NCBI GenBank assembly: GCA_020466095.1
Contig: CM035808.1
Span: 17,649,853 to 17,713,852, forward strand
Source of the DNA: Chlorops oryzae
Lineage: Eukaryota; Arthropoda; Insecta; Diptera; Chloropidae
Length of the DNA: 64,000 nucleotides
Reading direction: 5' to 3'
Below are positions 46,449 through 57,907 of the stretch, one piece after another; position 1 is the stretch's first letter; each line of letters begins with the position of its first letter. Under the pieces are notes generated by a model. The model was given only the letters and a program-made list of their open reading frames with translations. It was not told where the DNA came from and did not search any database. The position numbers were made by a program, and so were the translations under genes.

Positions 46449-46987
46449 CTTGCTTTCAGTGGCATGTCCAGAGAAAGATTGCTTTTTGATAGTGCTTATA
46501 TTTCCCACAGTGGTATATTGAACAATTATAAGATATTAACCCAAAAACAAACAAACAAAAATTGGGGGAAGGGGAGTCTAGAGGAGGTTTTGAGAGTTGT
46601 GGACCAAAAATAAAATAATATATAAAATATATAAAATAAGTGAAAAATTCTAAAAATGTTGGCGCCAAAATTTGATCAAGAAACGGATTACAACTAGTCT
46701 AGTTTTGGTGTAGTTCCAAACTGGTCCAAAAAGGACCCGTTTTTGAAAAAATTTTGGGGTTAAATTTTTTAGAATTTTTTTTACTTATTCTATATAAAAA
46801 TCTTCCTAGAAATCGGACGCCATGAATTTTTAGAATTTTTTTTGGGCTTTTGGTCCATAACTCTCTAAACTTCCTCTAGCCCCCCCAATTTTTTTGGGTT
46901 AATGTCTTATAATTGTTCAATATACCACTGTGGGAAATATAAGCACTATCAAAGCACTCTTTCTATGGACACGCCACTGGTTGCTTT
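46449..46987. mobile_element. hAT-type foldback MITE (523 bp) with long arms
   Basis: The body 46,457-46,979 starts CAGTGGCATGTCCAGAGAAAG and its right end, read on the minus strand, is CAGTGGCGTGTCCATAGAAAG. The inverted arms extend ~130-165 bp (e.g. GATAGTGCTTATATTTCCC in both). The flanking 8-mers are CTTGCTTT (46,449-46,456) and GTTGCTTT (46,980-46,987), with one mismatch. CAGTG-type ends and 8-bp duplication indicate hAT mobilisation. Non-coding. Confidence 0.85.
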
Positions 46988-48863
46988 GAAGTTTCACCCT
47001 TTTTATACCCCCCATCTCTACAGAGGTCTCAAAGATCTTTAGTTAAATGAAAGCTAGGAGTGGGATATGCTCAAATAGCACAATCTAGACCGATTTTTAT
47101 TGGGCCAGATCGGCCCCAGACTTAAACAATCTCTACAATCACTTTTTAGGGGACGTATATATGTATATCGTCGCTAATATCAGGGAATAATAAAAATTGG
47201 TCAAGACGATCCACACTTGTCCACATCAGGGTCTAAATATTTAAGTACACGGTGCCTTCACACTATCGGCACATCAATATAGTATGATGTGATGATAGTG
47301 GGATCCCAGCTTAAGCAATATCTCTCATTTTTCTTTTCAACATTTCGTTTTCTACTCATCGACTCAACTCCGCTGGCAAAGTTGAAGAGACTGGAACAAA
47401 TTTTTCTCTTGCTGGGGTAAATACCTTCTTTTACCCCTCAATTAGACCTCATGATTGTAAGTAGCTTCAGCAGTTATCGATGAAAGCAATTTACTTGATT
47501 AAAGCTCATCTCTAGATTTCTCTCCGTTATTGATTTTGTGGATATTCCAATTTAGTAAAATAAGTTTCTTCATAATGAAAGTGTGAAATTGGATGTTAAA
47601 AGTTTTCAATTAATTTTTTGCGAAGCTGCTTCGTCGTTAATTTTTTTCATGAATAATTAAAAAGCAAAGCTTTACAAGTGGTTAGAGAAGCTCAACAGTG
47701 GTCCATCAACAGGCACGGGCGGGCTTAATTGTTGCTATTTTCCTTTGCTTAAAGAAGGAGAAGTGAAGAAAGATTTTGTATTGTTGATAATCCCATTAAT
47801 CACTTTTCGCTTTTCTATCAAACAATTAAAACCAATTATCAACATTCTGACCTCTGTTCGAGTGAAAAGCATGCACCTGTAATGTACTTAGGTATCTTCT
47901 TTTGATTTCAAATACAATTTATTCGATCCCAAAATGATTTGGGTTTTGTATCGACTGTAATCATTGGAAAATACGGAACTCCTAAAATATTTAAGTGACG
48001 TTGATGATTTGAAAGAAAATGTGGCTAATTTTGAATCCTTTTTAGTGTCCTTTAAGTCAATTTTTTTACTCTAGAAATAACATCAACAAAATTGAATAGG
48101 TTTTTATAATAATGAAATAAAAAAAAAAGAGAAAAACAAAACGATAAAAGAAGCTCTACTCCTCCCTCTAAATACGAACAAAGCATTTTAAGATTCACTA
48201 ATGTTTCGTTGTTGTTATTTTTCCCCCTAGCCGAAAGAGAACATATGAAATGGTTTAGCAAAACGCCCCAAAAATCTTTTTGTTCGATTTCGATTCCCTG
48301 CGTCGGTTGTTTTTTTTTTTTTTTTCATTTTCGTATTCAGTGAAGCCAAAACAATGGGAGTTTTTGTTTCGCAGATAAACTAAAATATTTACATATCTAC
48401 GATATAAGCTCCATAAACGAGACTCCCCTCCCCCCTTTTGTTGTCACAGTTGTAAAATAGTCGGTGAATTTCGTCGCATGAAATCATGCACGAGAAACGC
48501 GATTTTGCTTGGCAAAGCATGAAGATTATTTTCACAGCTTGCAAACAAACGCTAACAGCGGCGGTCATAACTGTGAAACGAGTTGGACTTTTGAGCGAAA
48601 CTTTTGAATAATTCCATCAAAAATGGGAATGGTATCGATTAGAATGATTAATCAGTTTAAAGTGTGGGTACCCTTTTGAAGTTGAGTGTGAGGATTTGCT
48701 TTACTTTAATCATTTGAGCTGGAGTGAACATTTGGATGAAGTGAATTCATGTTGCTGAATATCGAATAATTCTATAATAAATGGTGATAAAAACTATGAT
48801 TGATTATGAAAAATCGAAGAACAAAAAAAAAAAAAAAAAAAAAAAAAAAATGAAGAATAATTA
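46988..48863. other. Non-coding; long poly-A
   Basis: No gene. Poly-T at ~48,310-48,326 and ~28 A at ~48,823-48,850. The 46,990-47,330 stretch (GGGCCAGATCGGCCCCAGAC, ATAGTATGATGTGATGATAG) has the look of an old repeat, but no second copy is present. Confidence 0.35.
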
Positions 48864-49073
48864 TTAATCGGCCCATTGTGTTACCAAGGAGGTTTTCTTG
48901 TGTTTATGTGAGTGTATTGTCTTATTATGTAGTGTGCCTCTAACATGCGATTTTTTGGAAAACCAGTGCTAGACTTAGAACATTACACTCCGTTTCTACT
49001 GTGCCGGGAATCGAACCTTGGACCCTGGGATCAAGAGCATAGCACGCATCCCCTACGCTATCCCAGAGCCACC
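48864..49073 (-). mobile_element. tRNA-derived SINE (family B), minus strand
   Basis: The minus strand reads GGTGGCTCTGGGATAGCG, with A-box-like TAGCGTAGGGG and B-box-like GGTTCGATTCCCGG, and the family body to ACACAATGGGCCGATTAA. The 3' tail seen in the 9.3-kb copy is missing, so this copy is 3'-truncated. Confidence 0.85.
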
Positions 49074-49163
49074 TCCAAAATCATTAAAAATCCTAAATCT
49101 TTCTTTCTTGCACATTGCTCTAAAGAAAATATTTCTTTAAAACCAAAATGAATGCTTCTCAAA

Positions 49164-49590
49164 CTTTTAACCAGTGCTCGGACTTTTACCACTTTAGTGG
49201 TTAACTACCACTATTTTCACTTTCTACCACTTCTACCACGCTAGGTCCAAATCTACCACTTTTTTTTTTTTTACTTATTTATGCATTAGTTTTATTTATT
49301 TTATGATCATTTAGAATAATTGCGAACATAAAAATGTGGTTCAATGTTATGTTTTATTGAAAAATCAAAAATGGCAATATTGGCGTTTAACGACGTCCAA
49401 TAATTATTGACACATTTTTTTTATAACAAGAAAATCATGATCAGATGTTATATATTGTATAACCATTTTAAACAAGTTTTAAATCTATCACTTTTTTATA
49501 AAAATCTACCTCTTTTTATAAAAATCGACCAATTCTTCTTTAAAAATCTACCACCTTTAAAAATTTTCAAGTCCGAGCACTGCTTTCAAC
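49164..49590. mobile_element. hAT-type MITE (411 bp) with 8-bp TSD
   Basis: The body 49,172-49,582 has ends CAGTGCTCGGACTT and AAGTCCGAGCACTG. It is flanked by CTTTTAAC (49,164-49,171) and CTTTCAAC (49,583-49,590), with one mismatch. TCTACCAC motifs are repeated inside at both ends. No transposase remains. Confidence 0.85.
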
Positions 49591-51579
49591 CTACACCTGA
49601 ACAGCGCTGCCGGCTTAGTAGAATTCTACCAATTTTGTTAGGAATTATTAAAGATTTTTTAATTTGGTAGATTGGTAGTTTTATCTAATTCTTAGTAGAT
49701 TTGTATTATTTTCCTTGTCAATGGAAAAAATAGCTTAAAAAATTTGTAGATAAAAGGGTGACAAAGCTCTTGGCTTTTGGGTGGAGAAGAGACATTTATT
49801 TTGCATATGTAGTTCGGTCGATCAGAAGTGAACGGGTAACAAGAGTGAATGAGATGACTCCTTCATACTTTGTTTAAGTATTTTTGCGTAAATAACGGAA
49901 TTTAAAATATGTACGTTCTTTACGTATTCAAGCGTTTTTCGCATTGAAATTCAAAAAGAGAAAGCAAAGAGAAGGAGGTTTCGATTGCAAATGGATTATT
50001 AACTAACAACTTTCACTTTCGGAGGAACTTTATTCAAAAAAGTTGTTTTTAAAAAGTTACATTAGTTTTAAGAAATTTTTTATGTTTATGAAATTCATTT
50101 TATATTTATATGGCAACGCTATTTAACAAATAAGCTAAAAAAAATCAATTTACTTCAAACCATTTTTTGGTCGAACTTTGGTAGATTTTGCTGACAAGAT
50201 GTGCTACGAAATTTCTTCGGTCTGCGGTAACACTGCGCGTGAATTTAAAATGAATTAACAGTAAATCCCTAAAAGTATGCAATAAAAAATTCCTTCGCAT
50301 ATTTTTTCATTAATTGAAATTATTCTTGCGCCAATCGTCTCAACGTCCAATTGATTTTTCGTCATCAATAAAATCCTTTTGTAGAGGTCAATCTGAGAAA
50401 TTTTCTTTTCATATACGATGTAAAATAATTTTTACCTCTTACCAAATGATTACTCTTTATTCGCTCATGACCTTAAGCTCTTTTGAGTGATTAAGCCTTG
50501 GACTTTCGGCCTCCAGCTGCCAAGCCGTCCGACCATATCGTTTCGCATATTTTGCATTCGGTTTATTTTATTATTGAAAAATTATTCCATGAAAAGCCGT
50601 ATAACAAGTAATTTGCAAGCTGCCATATCCGTTGAAGCACTTTTCCGTTACGTTGAGGGTGGCCTCTGCGGCAATCTTAAATTGCAATATGCATCGGCCG
50701 GCGGGCAAGAAAAACTGCCCAACGCAATCGATGCCCTTCTCCGATATTTCATTAAATTTTTAAAGAATGCTTCCATTTTGGAAAACTCACAGAATCCCAA
50801 AGGCAAAAACGCCATTTTTAAAGCTCGCTTGTGTTCAATTTAACTGAGCGTGAGGTGACCATGTGGCAAGGGTAATGAGAATGGGAGAAAAATAAAATTT
50901 TTTGTTTTTTGGCCTAAATGCATTTTGCAGAATTTAGCTTTTCCTGATGAATTCCATTTGCGATTTTCATTGCACACGCATGGTCACCCATTTGGTTCCT
51001 TCATTTTCGTATTGGTTTTTATTACCGCAATTTATAATCATTTTCTTTTATTTATTTATTTTTTTTTGTCTTCATTTCTCGAGAATTTTCTGGTGTAATA
51101 ATTTTCGCATTAAGAATTTCGCGCACAGTTTTCCATGCATTGCCGGATGCCGTAGGAGATTTTTGTTTCATAAAAGAGATAAATAATTGCGGGGAAGGGA
51201 CACGGCACGTGCATTCTTGTGTGGTTATTTCGTTGTAAGGATATTTCTTTGTGAAGGCCTCTTAATGAGAATTGCAGTTGAATGCGTTCTTGCATTTTTT
51301 ATTTGTATTTATATTTTTATATATATTTTCCTTTCGTTTATGAAGTGCATTTCTCTTTTTTGTTGCAGACCTTCAATGGGGTTTTTTCTGTTTTTCTCTC
51401 TCTCTCTTTTTTTTTTTTTTTGCTTAAAGCTTTGGGCTTATTTAATTTATTTCTTTTTTATAAAAATATTACTTTGCCTTTAATACTTGTTAAAATGACC
51501 AACAAATCATGCTTGGTGTTTGAAAGCAAAACCTTTTAACCCATTCATTTCAACAGTTCCCTGTGGAAGCTCTCATATA
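49591..51579. other. Non-coding
   Basis: A 118-codon open frame at 50,487-50,843 includes AAISVEALFRYVEGGLCGNL but has no splice support or known domain. No gene called. Confidence 0.3.
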
Positions 51580-51785
51580 CAGCCCGATTCTGAATATTCC
51601 CGGCGAATTTACTTTTCTTGAGACAAAAATTCTCCTTTTTTAAATAGATAGAGAAAGAAATTATGGGTATGGGTCAAATACCATTATCAAATTTATTCGC
51701 CAATATTTCAAAAAGAAGAATTTTACTCTCGAGAAAAGTAAATTCCCCGGGAATTCATTCGCCGGGAATATTCAGAATCGCGCTG
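51580..51785. mobile_element. CAGC-type MITE (copy 3, best preserved)
   Basis: The ends CAGCCCGATTCTGAATATTC and (minus strand) CAGCGCGATTCTGAATATTC form a 28-bp inverted repeat with one mismatch. ATA flanks both sides. The right arm has a 16-bp extra block next to the terminal repeat. The interior matches 37,057-37,240. 206 bp, non-coding. Confidence 0.85.
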
Positions 51786-54700
51786 ATAGTCTCACCTTTC
51801 TAACGCCGTGCTCAATAAATGCGAGAAGCCTTTGTGAGAACTTTCAATTGACGATTTGTAAGAATAAACTGTAGCTATGAATGGGTCAAACGGGAGTCAT
51901 ATTAAAAAGCTTTTAGCATTAAAAATCGTTTTAAAAAGCTTCAGTAATTAAGAAGTGAAGTCCAACGATAAATTATTTAATATCCTTAATTGAAGAAAAA
52001 TCATTTAATATTTCTCATTAATTTTCATCGTTGGAAACCTGAGCTATTTTCTTCGAAGAGATTTTCAATCAATCGGGGCGAGGAGGTGAATTTTGATTGC
52101 AGTTTTCTCATTTATTTTTATGACGTTTTCTTTTAAGAGAATTTTTCTTGAAATTCTTCACTTAAGGGGAAAACTTCGTATTAAAAAAAAAAAAAAAAAA
52201 AAAAAATATCGGTTACGGATTTGACGTGGCGACTTCCCTTATAGCAATCACTATTGTTTGTGAAAATTTCTTCCATTAACTTTTAACGAAACTTTTTCAC
52301 GTTTTATTCAAGCAACAATAAGCGAGAATAGAGATACATTAATCATTGAAAGAGGGCCCCCACAATGCCCTATTGATGCTTAATGAAGATGAATTCGAAT
52401 GAATCAAAAGTTCAACGCTTGCTCCGCTCGATTAGAGTATGGACATGAGTTGAATGGAATTTCTAAAGGGTCACTAAGCCAATCGATTTTAATCGCTCAT
52501 AATGAACACTTAATAAGCGAGAAGAATGATTTTTTGTCCACCAAATGTTATATCAATGAACTGGACAAAAGATCTTTCCGGTCGCAGTGCTCTTATAGTG
52601 ATAGTAATAATATACAATATTCTCTATCTCAAAGACGTGACCTCAACACGTTTCAAGTTGATCAAATGTTTTCGTTAAACTGTATTATTCGCAGGGTATA
52701 TTCATCCTGGATAAAAGCACCTAAAACTGTGCTAATGCAAATTTCTCATTCTCGCTAATAAGCCACTTTTTTTCATGCAATTTTCATGCTGCTTCTATAC
52801 AGCGAAGACTGAATTTTACTCTCTCAACAAGTTGTATCGCGTATGCTTTCATCACGGTGGCAAAGCGCTATTGTTGAGCCCATGAAAATACAAGGAATAT
52901 GAAAGGACTCTAGAAAAATGACGCTGAAAATTATTTCACTGCTAATGACATTAGAGTTGAAGGCAAAAGTGCCGCTGATGGCATTAGCCATATGCCGCTG
53001 ACAACAATCTTCATCATCGGCATCATCGTCGTCATCAGTGGTAGTTGCATGCATTCGTGGTAACTGAAACCTGCAAATACATTACGCTTTTGTTGACATT
53101 GAGACGTCGTTCGGCCGGCGGAGCTATTCCATCATCATCCCCATCCTCATCATCTCCATTTTCATTATCTCGAACGTCATTTACTTTGGCCTGTCGCTGA
53201 CACTGACAATGCGACGCCGCTAATGATGAATGTGACGATGGTTTTTGAATGTTGTTGACCATTTCGACGACGATGTTGTTGTTGTTGTTTGCGTTGTTTA
53301 ACAGGGATAGAGATACAAGGTCCTCTTGCTCCACCAGCCAATTCCATTCCTAAAGAAATATTTTCTTTCTTCTCATTTACCATTTCATATGGATGTTTGT
53401 TCATTTTGGTGCTGGAATACGTTGAAGAATAAATGTGACTGCAATTTACCAACCATGACAACGTCTCATAGTCAACTGTCAAAGTGACAGTTGCATTCAA
53501 CTGACATGTTTGATGAGCGAAATAAAATACGTCGAAACACCATCATGTCGATAGCAGTGAGTTTTCACTTCATACGAAAGATTTTTTTCAGTTTCTTTAT
53601 TTTATTTTGACTTAATTTGAAAATAGAATATAAGAGAAAAAATAAATCTTTTGTTTAGAAATGAGGTCTTACAGTACTTTAAAAAAAAAAAAAGAAGCAC
53701 AAAATATTTATTCTCATTCCATATGGGAATGCAATTCGATATCTCTCATTGGCTTCTATTGATCAAACGCATTTTCTAATTCAACTCGAAGCTTTGTCCG
53801 ACCATCTGGGCTTTGAGTTTGCTCGCAAAAGGAGCAATGCCAGACAGCAGCAGCATATCCAAAATAGATGAATTCAAACTGGCCGAAGTAAGTAAAGTAT
53901 GCGAGCGGTAGTAGTAGGTACATAGATGTGCGTTGCATACCAAATGAGACGCATTGAGGTTTTGCCATTGCAGCAATTGAGCACTCTCCACGTGAGCGTT
54001 CCAACCATAGACGGCATGCTTCATCGCGCATTCATTTGGACGGTTCGACTGCATACAAGTACGAGCATGATGTCGATGTGATGCTAACATGGATTGCTCT
54101 TTCTGGTGCGCTTGTATTTCTTCATTATTCCTTTCATTTTTTGATTATTTCTTTCGGTTTTTTTCTTTCTTTCTCAATTTGATTTTGATATTTTTTCCCT
54201 TCTCTTCTCATGTTGTCGTAGGTTCAACAGGTTTAGTTGGCTTTCTTCTATTTTTATTTTTATTTATTTTTGTAATTTTTTATTATTATTTTTTCTTTGC
54301 TTTTCTGTTTTTTTTTTTTTTTCATTCTCTTTAGGCCGGGCACGTAGTAAGTACATTTTTGTCTAACGTTCAAAGCATTCAAGCTTGGCGGATATGGCTC
54401 CATCTACATTTTTATTCAATAATGCATTACAGTTGGCCGTTGATAGTCTGTTGTGTGTGTGTGTGTGTGTTTGTGTGTGCACGCTACACGAAGCCATTGC
54501 GGTCTAGTTGTTGGGTGTCTTTATGGTCTTTCGTGAAATTTGGACGTAAGTGCTTGTACGTTCCGTAGTTGAAAATGGCTGTAATGCGACTTGTTAAGTA
54601 GACTCTGGGGGCTTTGTAACGTTGAATTTGAGCAATTTGGTCTTAAATAAAAATCCAGTTGAGCTTTGATTAGACGATGCTGTCAATATCCCATCAAAGG

Positions 54701-56351
54701 TGACAACTCATTGGCTGTTGGTTTATCTGTAGTGATTCGAAATTGTTGAACTCATTTTTTTCATGTTTTTTTTTTTGTTTTTGGGTTATTCACTCATTTG
54801 GAATGACAAAAATGTAAGGAATTTTTCTTTATATTAAAAAAAAGATAGATTGCGAAACCGTTTTCAAGACCACATCTTTGAGTCATCTGAATTCACAATA
54901 TACAAGCGAATCCACTTATAGTTCATTATAAATGTGTAAGAATAGAGGTTATTTTTCATATCACCCGAAAAAATCTTTTTCTCAATCATCGCACTGCTCG
55001 AAACCTAAATATTTTCAGTGATGCGTAAGAAATCATTACCACTTCAATTCTATCCTTAAAGCGATTAGATTTGACTGACGGTGCCACCACAAAAACCAAC
55101 AAAATGACGAAGAACCAAAAAGAAAAGGGAAAAACATCAACAAGGAATTTAACCCGAAAAAAGCAGAAGCCTTAGTAACATAAAACCAAGAAAGAAATCA
55201 GTCAAAATTTAATATTACGAAAGGGCATAAGAAATGAAACAAAAACAAAAAAAAAAACCTCTCAAGTCTTGGAGGAAAAAGGGTCATCTCATGTACATAC
55301 TAAATTATCGGTTAAAACGTGTCAACAGCAAGGGTATTTTAATTGAGGCAGGAAAAAAGTTACGTTCAATTGCACTCCAACCGAAATGTAATTTTCTCTT
55401 TCGAATTTCTTGAGTGAAAATACTTTAAATTTTTATTTTTGTTCTTCCACGATGCACTGGACTTAGAAGTGCATGCTTAAACCTAAGGAAAACAACCTTA
55501 ACAAAAATATCAAGTCAACAGTATTCACCAAGCCAAGCGATTACTTCTACCTGACCTTGTTCGATCGGAAAGGAATGGCGGAGAAGAAAAAGACAACAAC
55601 AAGCAAACAAGAACCCGGCCAATAGGCTATAAAATCACACAGAGAACAAGGGATCAAACATATGCTTTGATTTCATCTAACCTGAGTGATGAAATCCTTC
55701 GGATGAGTCGAACGTGAAGATTTCTTGTCTCTATATATTTTACTTACCTGCGGCCAAATTAAAGCACTCAAACTCATGTTCTTTTCCGACACACTCAATG
55801 CGAGTGGCAAAGGGTTAACTTGCTAAGGCTTCGAAATACGACACTCAACATGCCGTGCCGAGAACACGCAGAGCGATGCCTCGCACACACACACACACAC
55901 ACGCGTACTTATTGTGCCATAATAAATTGTTGTTGTGTGCGTTTTGGGCATGATTGTTGCCTTCTCGTTGGCTTTATATTTTCTGGATTTCGGCCCGGTT
56001 GTTGTTGTTGTTGTTATTTTTCACTTTTTTTTTCTTTCTTGGTTAATTCCATAACCATCTTCGCCTTCATCATGTATGCTGCAGGCATTTTTACTTGAAA
56101 TATTCTGAGACGTTGCGAGTGTACCTTCGCCAGGGTCTCGCCTTATTTATTCTCCTGCTTCTTCTTATTCTTTGTGTTGTTTATATACATACCTTTTTCG
56201 TTCAAACAATTGCTTCGTTGTACTTGTTTTATTTATATTCGTGTTTGTATTGTTTTTGTTGTTGTAATTTACGTCTCCAGCGTTTTAAGACGCGGTGCGG
56301 TGCTAAGAAAAACTTCTCAAAAGAATTCTATGTGAGCCTCAGATTTCAAAA
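51786..56351. other. Non-coding; microsatellites and homopolymers
   Basis: Poly-A lies at ~52,184-52,206, (TG)n at ~54,453-54,470 and (CA)n at ~55,883-55,901. A minus-strand frame at 53,035-53,334 contains Asn and Asp runs from GTTGTT and CATCAT repeats. Another at 52,399-52,758 (119 codons, plus) has no domain. I see no gene I can support. Confidence 0.35.
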
Positions 56352-57907
56352 GTACACTCAGAAAAAACTATTAACTTTTGATTCAAACTAAATTTAAGAA
56401 TTCAGAATTTTTCAAAACTGATTACTTTTGAAAAGGCTTCCCGGATATGAGTAGGTATGTATATAAATTGCTACCCGCTTAATATCGCCTGTTATACTGA
56501 AACTATTTCGATAAAATCACATCTTCCGTGCATTTAGGAAGGTACTATTAATGGAGGTGAATGTTCAGTCAAAACCCTCTATAACGTTTTGCAAGGGACC
56601 GGAAAAAATTCGTTATATTGAGAATTTATTATAGGGAGAAATAAAAAGGCACTAAAAATGAAGCGAAAAATCTGTCTTCCTTGATAAGATTTTATATAGA
56701 GGCAAATTCGTTTTAGACAAGCTCGTGATAGAGAGCTCCCAGCGGCGCATTGCTTAATGGGTTGCGCTCACAAAACTCATTACCGAAAGCATACCTACAT
56801 GTTATAGATAAAGTACCTTCGCTGCTGTTGTATTCAGAGTTGTATTTCCATGTTTTTCAAGACTATGGATTTTTCCGCGCCTAGTTAAACCGCAATGTAA
56901 TAAACACGCCACGGTATTCGGCTGCTTACACACAGCGGCCATGCATATGAAAATCACTCAGATTTGTAATCGATTCATTCTGGCATAGATACTGACTGCC
57001 AAGTACTTTAGAAGTATTCAATTCCGTAGTGTGCATTTGCGCCGCTGGGATTTGACTGAGAATATATCCTGCAATTGCGAAACGAAATTGTTTTTATATA
57101 CATAATTTTAAACTACAATAGAGTAACTCCTGAACTCAAAGAATAATTAGATAAATAAATAAATAAAATAAAGGAAAATAAAACCAATAAAAAAACTGAA
57201 TAAATAAAAAAAAATAAAAAATTTAACAAAAACGCAAATAAATTAATGTAACTACTTAAGACTTAAATAGAAGAAATTAATTTCCATATTTTTTTGGTAT
57301 TAGCCAATAAAAAATTTTCTCGATGAGGCTTTATTAATTCTTCTTGACAAATATAAAAAATTTGTAATTTTTATATTTTTATTTTAAAATGGCGTTGAAG
57401 ACACTCCTTGAAAAAGTAACTACGGAAATTTCTTGGTAATGGAAAAAAAAACAAAAATATATTATATGATAAGCGTAGAGATAAATAAAAAAATTTTTTA
57501 ATGACAAAAGGCGTAATTTTATTTCAACCATAAAACTCCCCTTTTTGACAATTTTTTGATGAAAAAATATGAATTAAATTAAAAAATTCGATTATTGCAA
57601 CATTATTATGAATTAAAACAAAAACTCCAGACAAATGTTATGGTTTTTGTTTTCATTAAGTCAAAAAAATGTTTAGATAAATAAATTGTTTGATGAAGTC
57701 CTTAAGCTTCAAAAAATAATAAAAAATAGTAAAAAAATAATATACATACATAAAAAAATGGTGGAAATATTTTGAAGAGGACAAGTAAAATTACTCACAC
57801 TTATAAGACCGCAAAAACCTCAATTCGAAGAGACCTTTCGGATTGCGATTGTCTTTTGTTTTTTTTTTTAAACTTTGAAAAATTGCCATAAATTTCTCTG
57901 AGTGTAC
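56352..57907. mobile_element. Candidate 1.55-kb element with CACTCAGA ends
   Basis: The left GTACACTCAGAAAAAA and right (minus strand) GTACACTCAGAGAAATT are inverted repeats. TA stands next to both CACTCAGA ends, a possible TA duplication. The interior is AT-rich and non-coding. Around 56,575-56,635 a CCCTCTATAACG...TTATAGGG foldback occurs. The sequence resembles the CACTGA-ended candidates at 16.3 and 26.0 kb only at the ends. Confidence 0.5.
56735..57052. repeat. Inner inverted-repeat block TCCCAGCGGCGCA
   Basis: TCCCAGCGGCGCATTGC at the left pairs with TTTGCGCCGCTGGGA at the right, enclosing ~318 bp of non-coding DNA. It may be a MITE nested in the larger candidate. Confidence 0.5.

Noticed and set aside
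52399..52758. 119-codon plus-strand frame
   Set aside because: No domain, no splice support; length is within chance for this composition.
53035..53500. Minus-strand frames with Asn, Asp and Gln runs as a coding exon
   Set aside because: Runs derive from GTTGTT/CATCAT repeats; two overlapping frames are equally open and no clean splice pair with matching phase was found.
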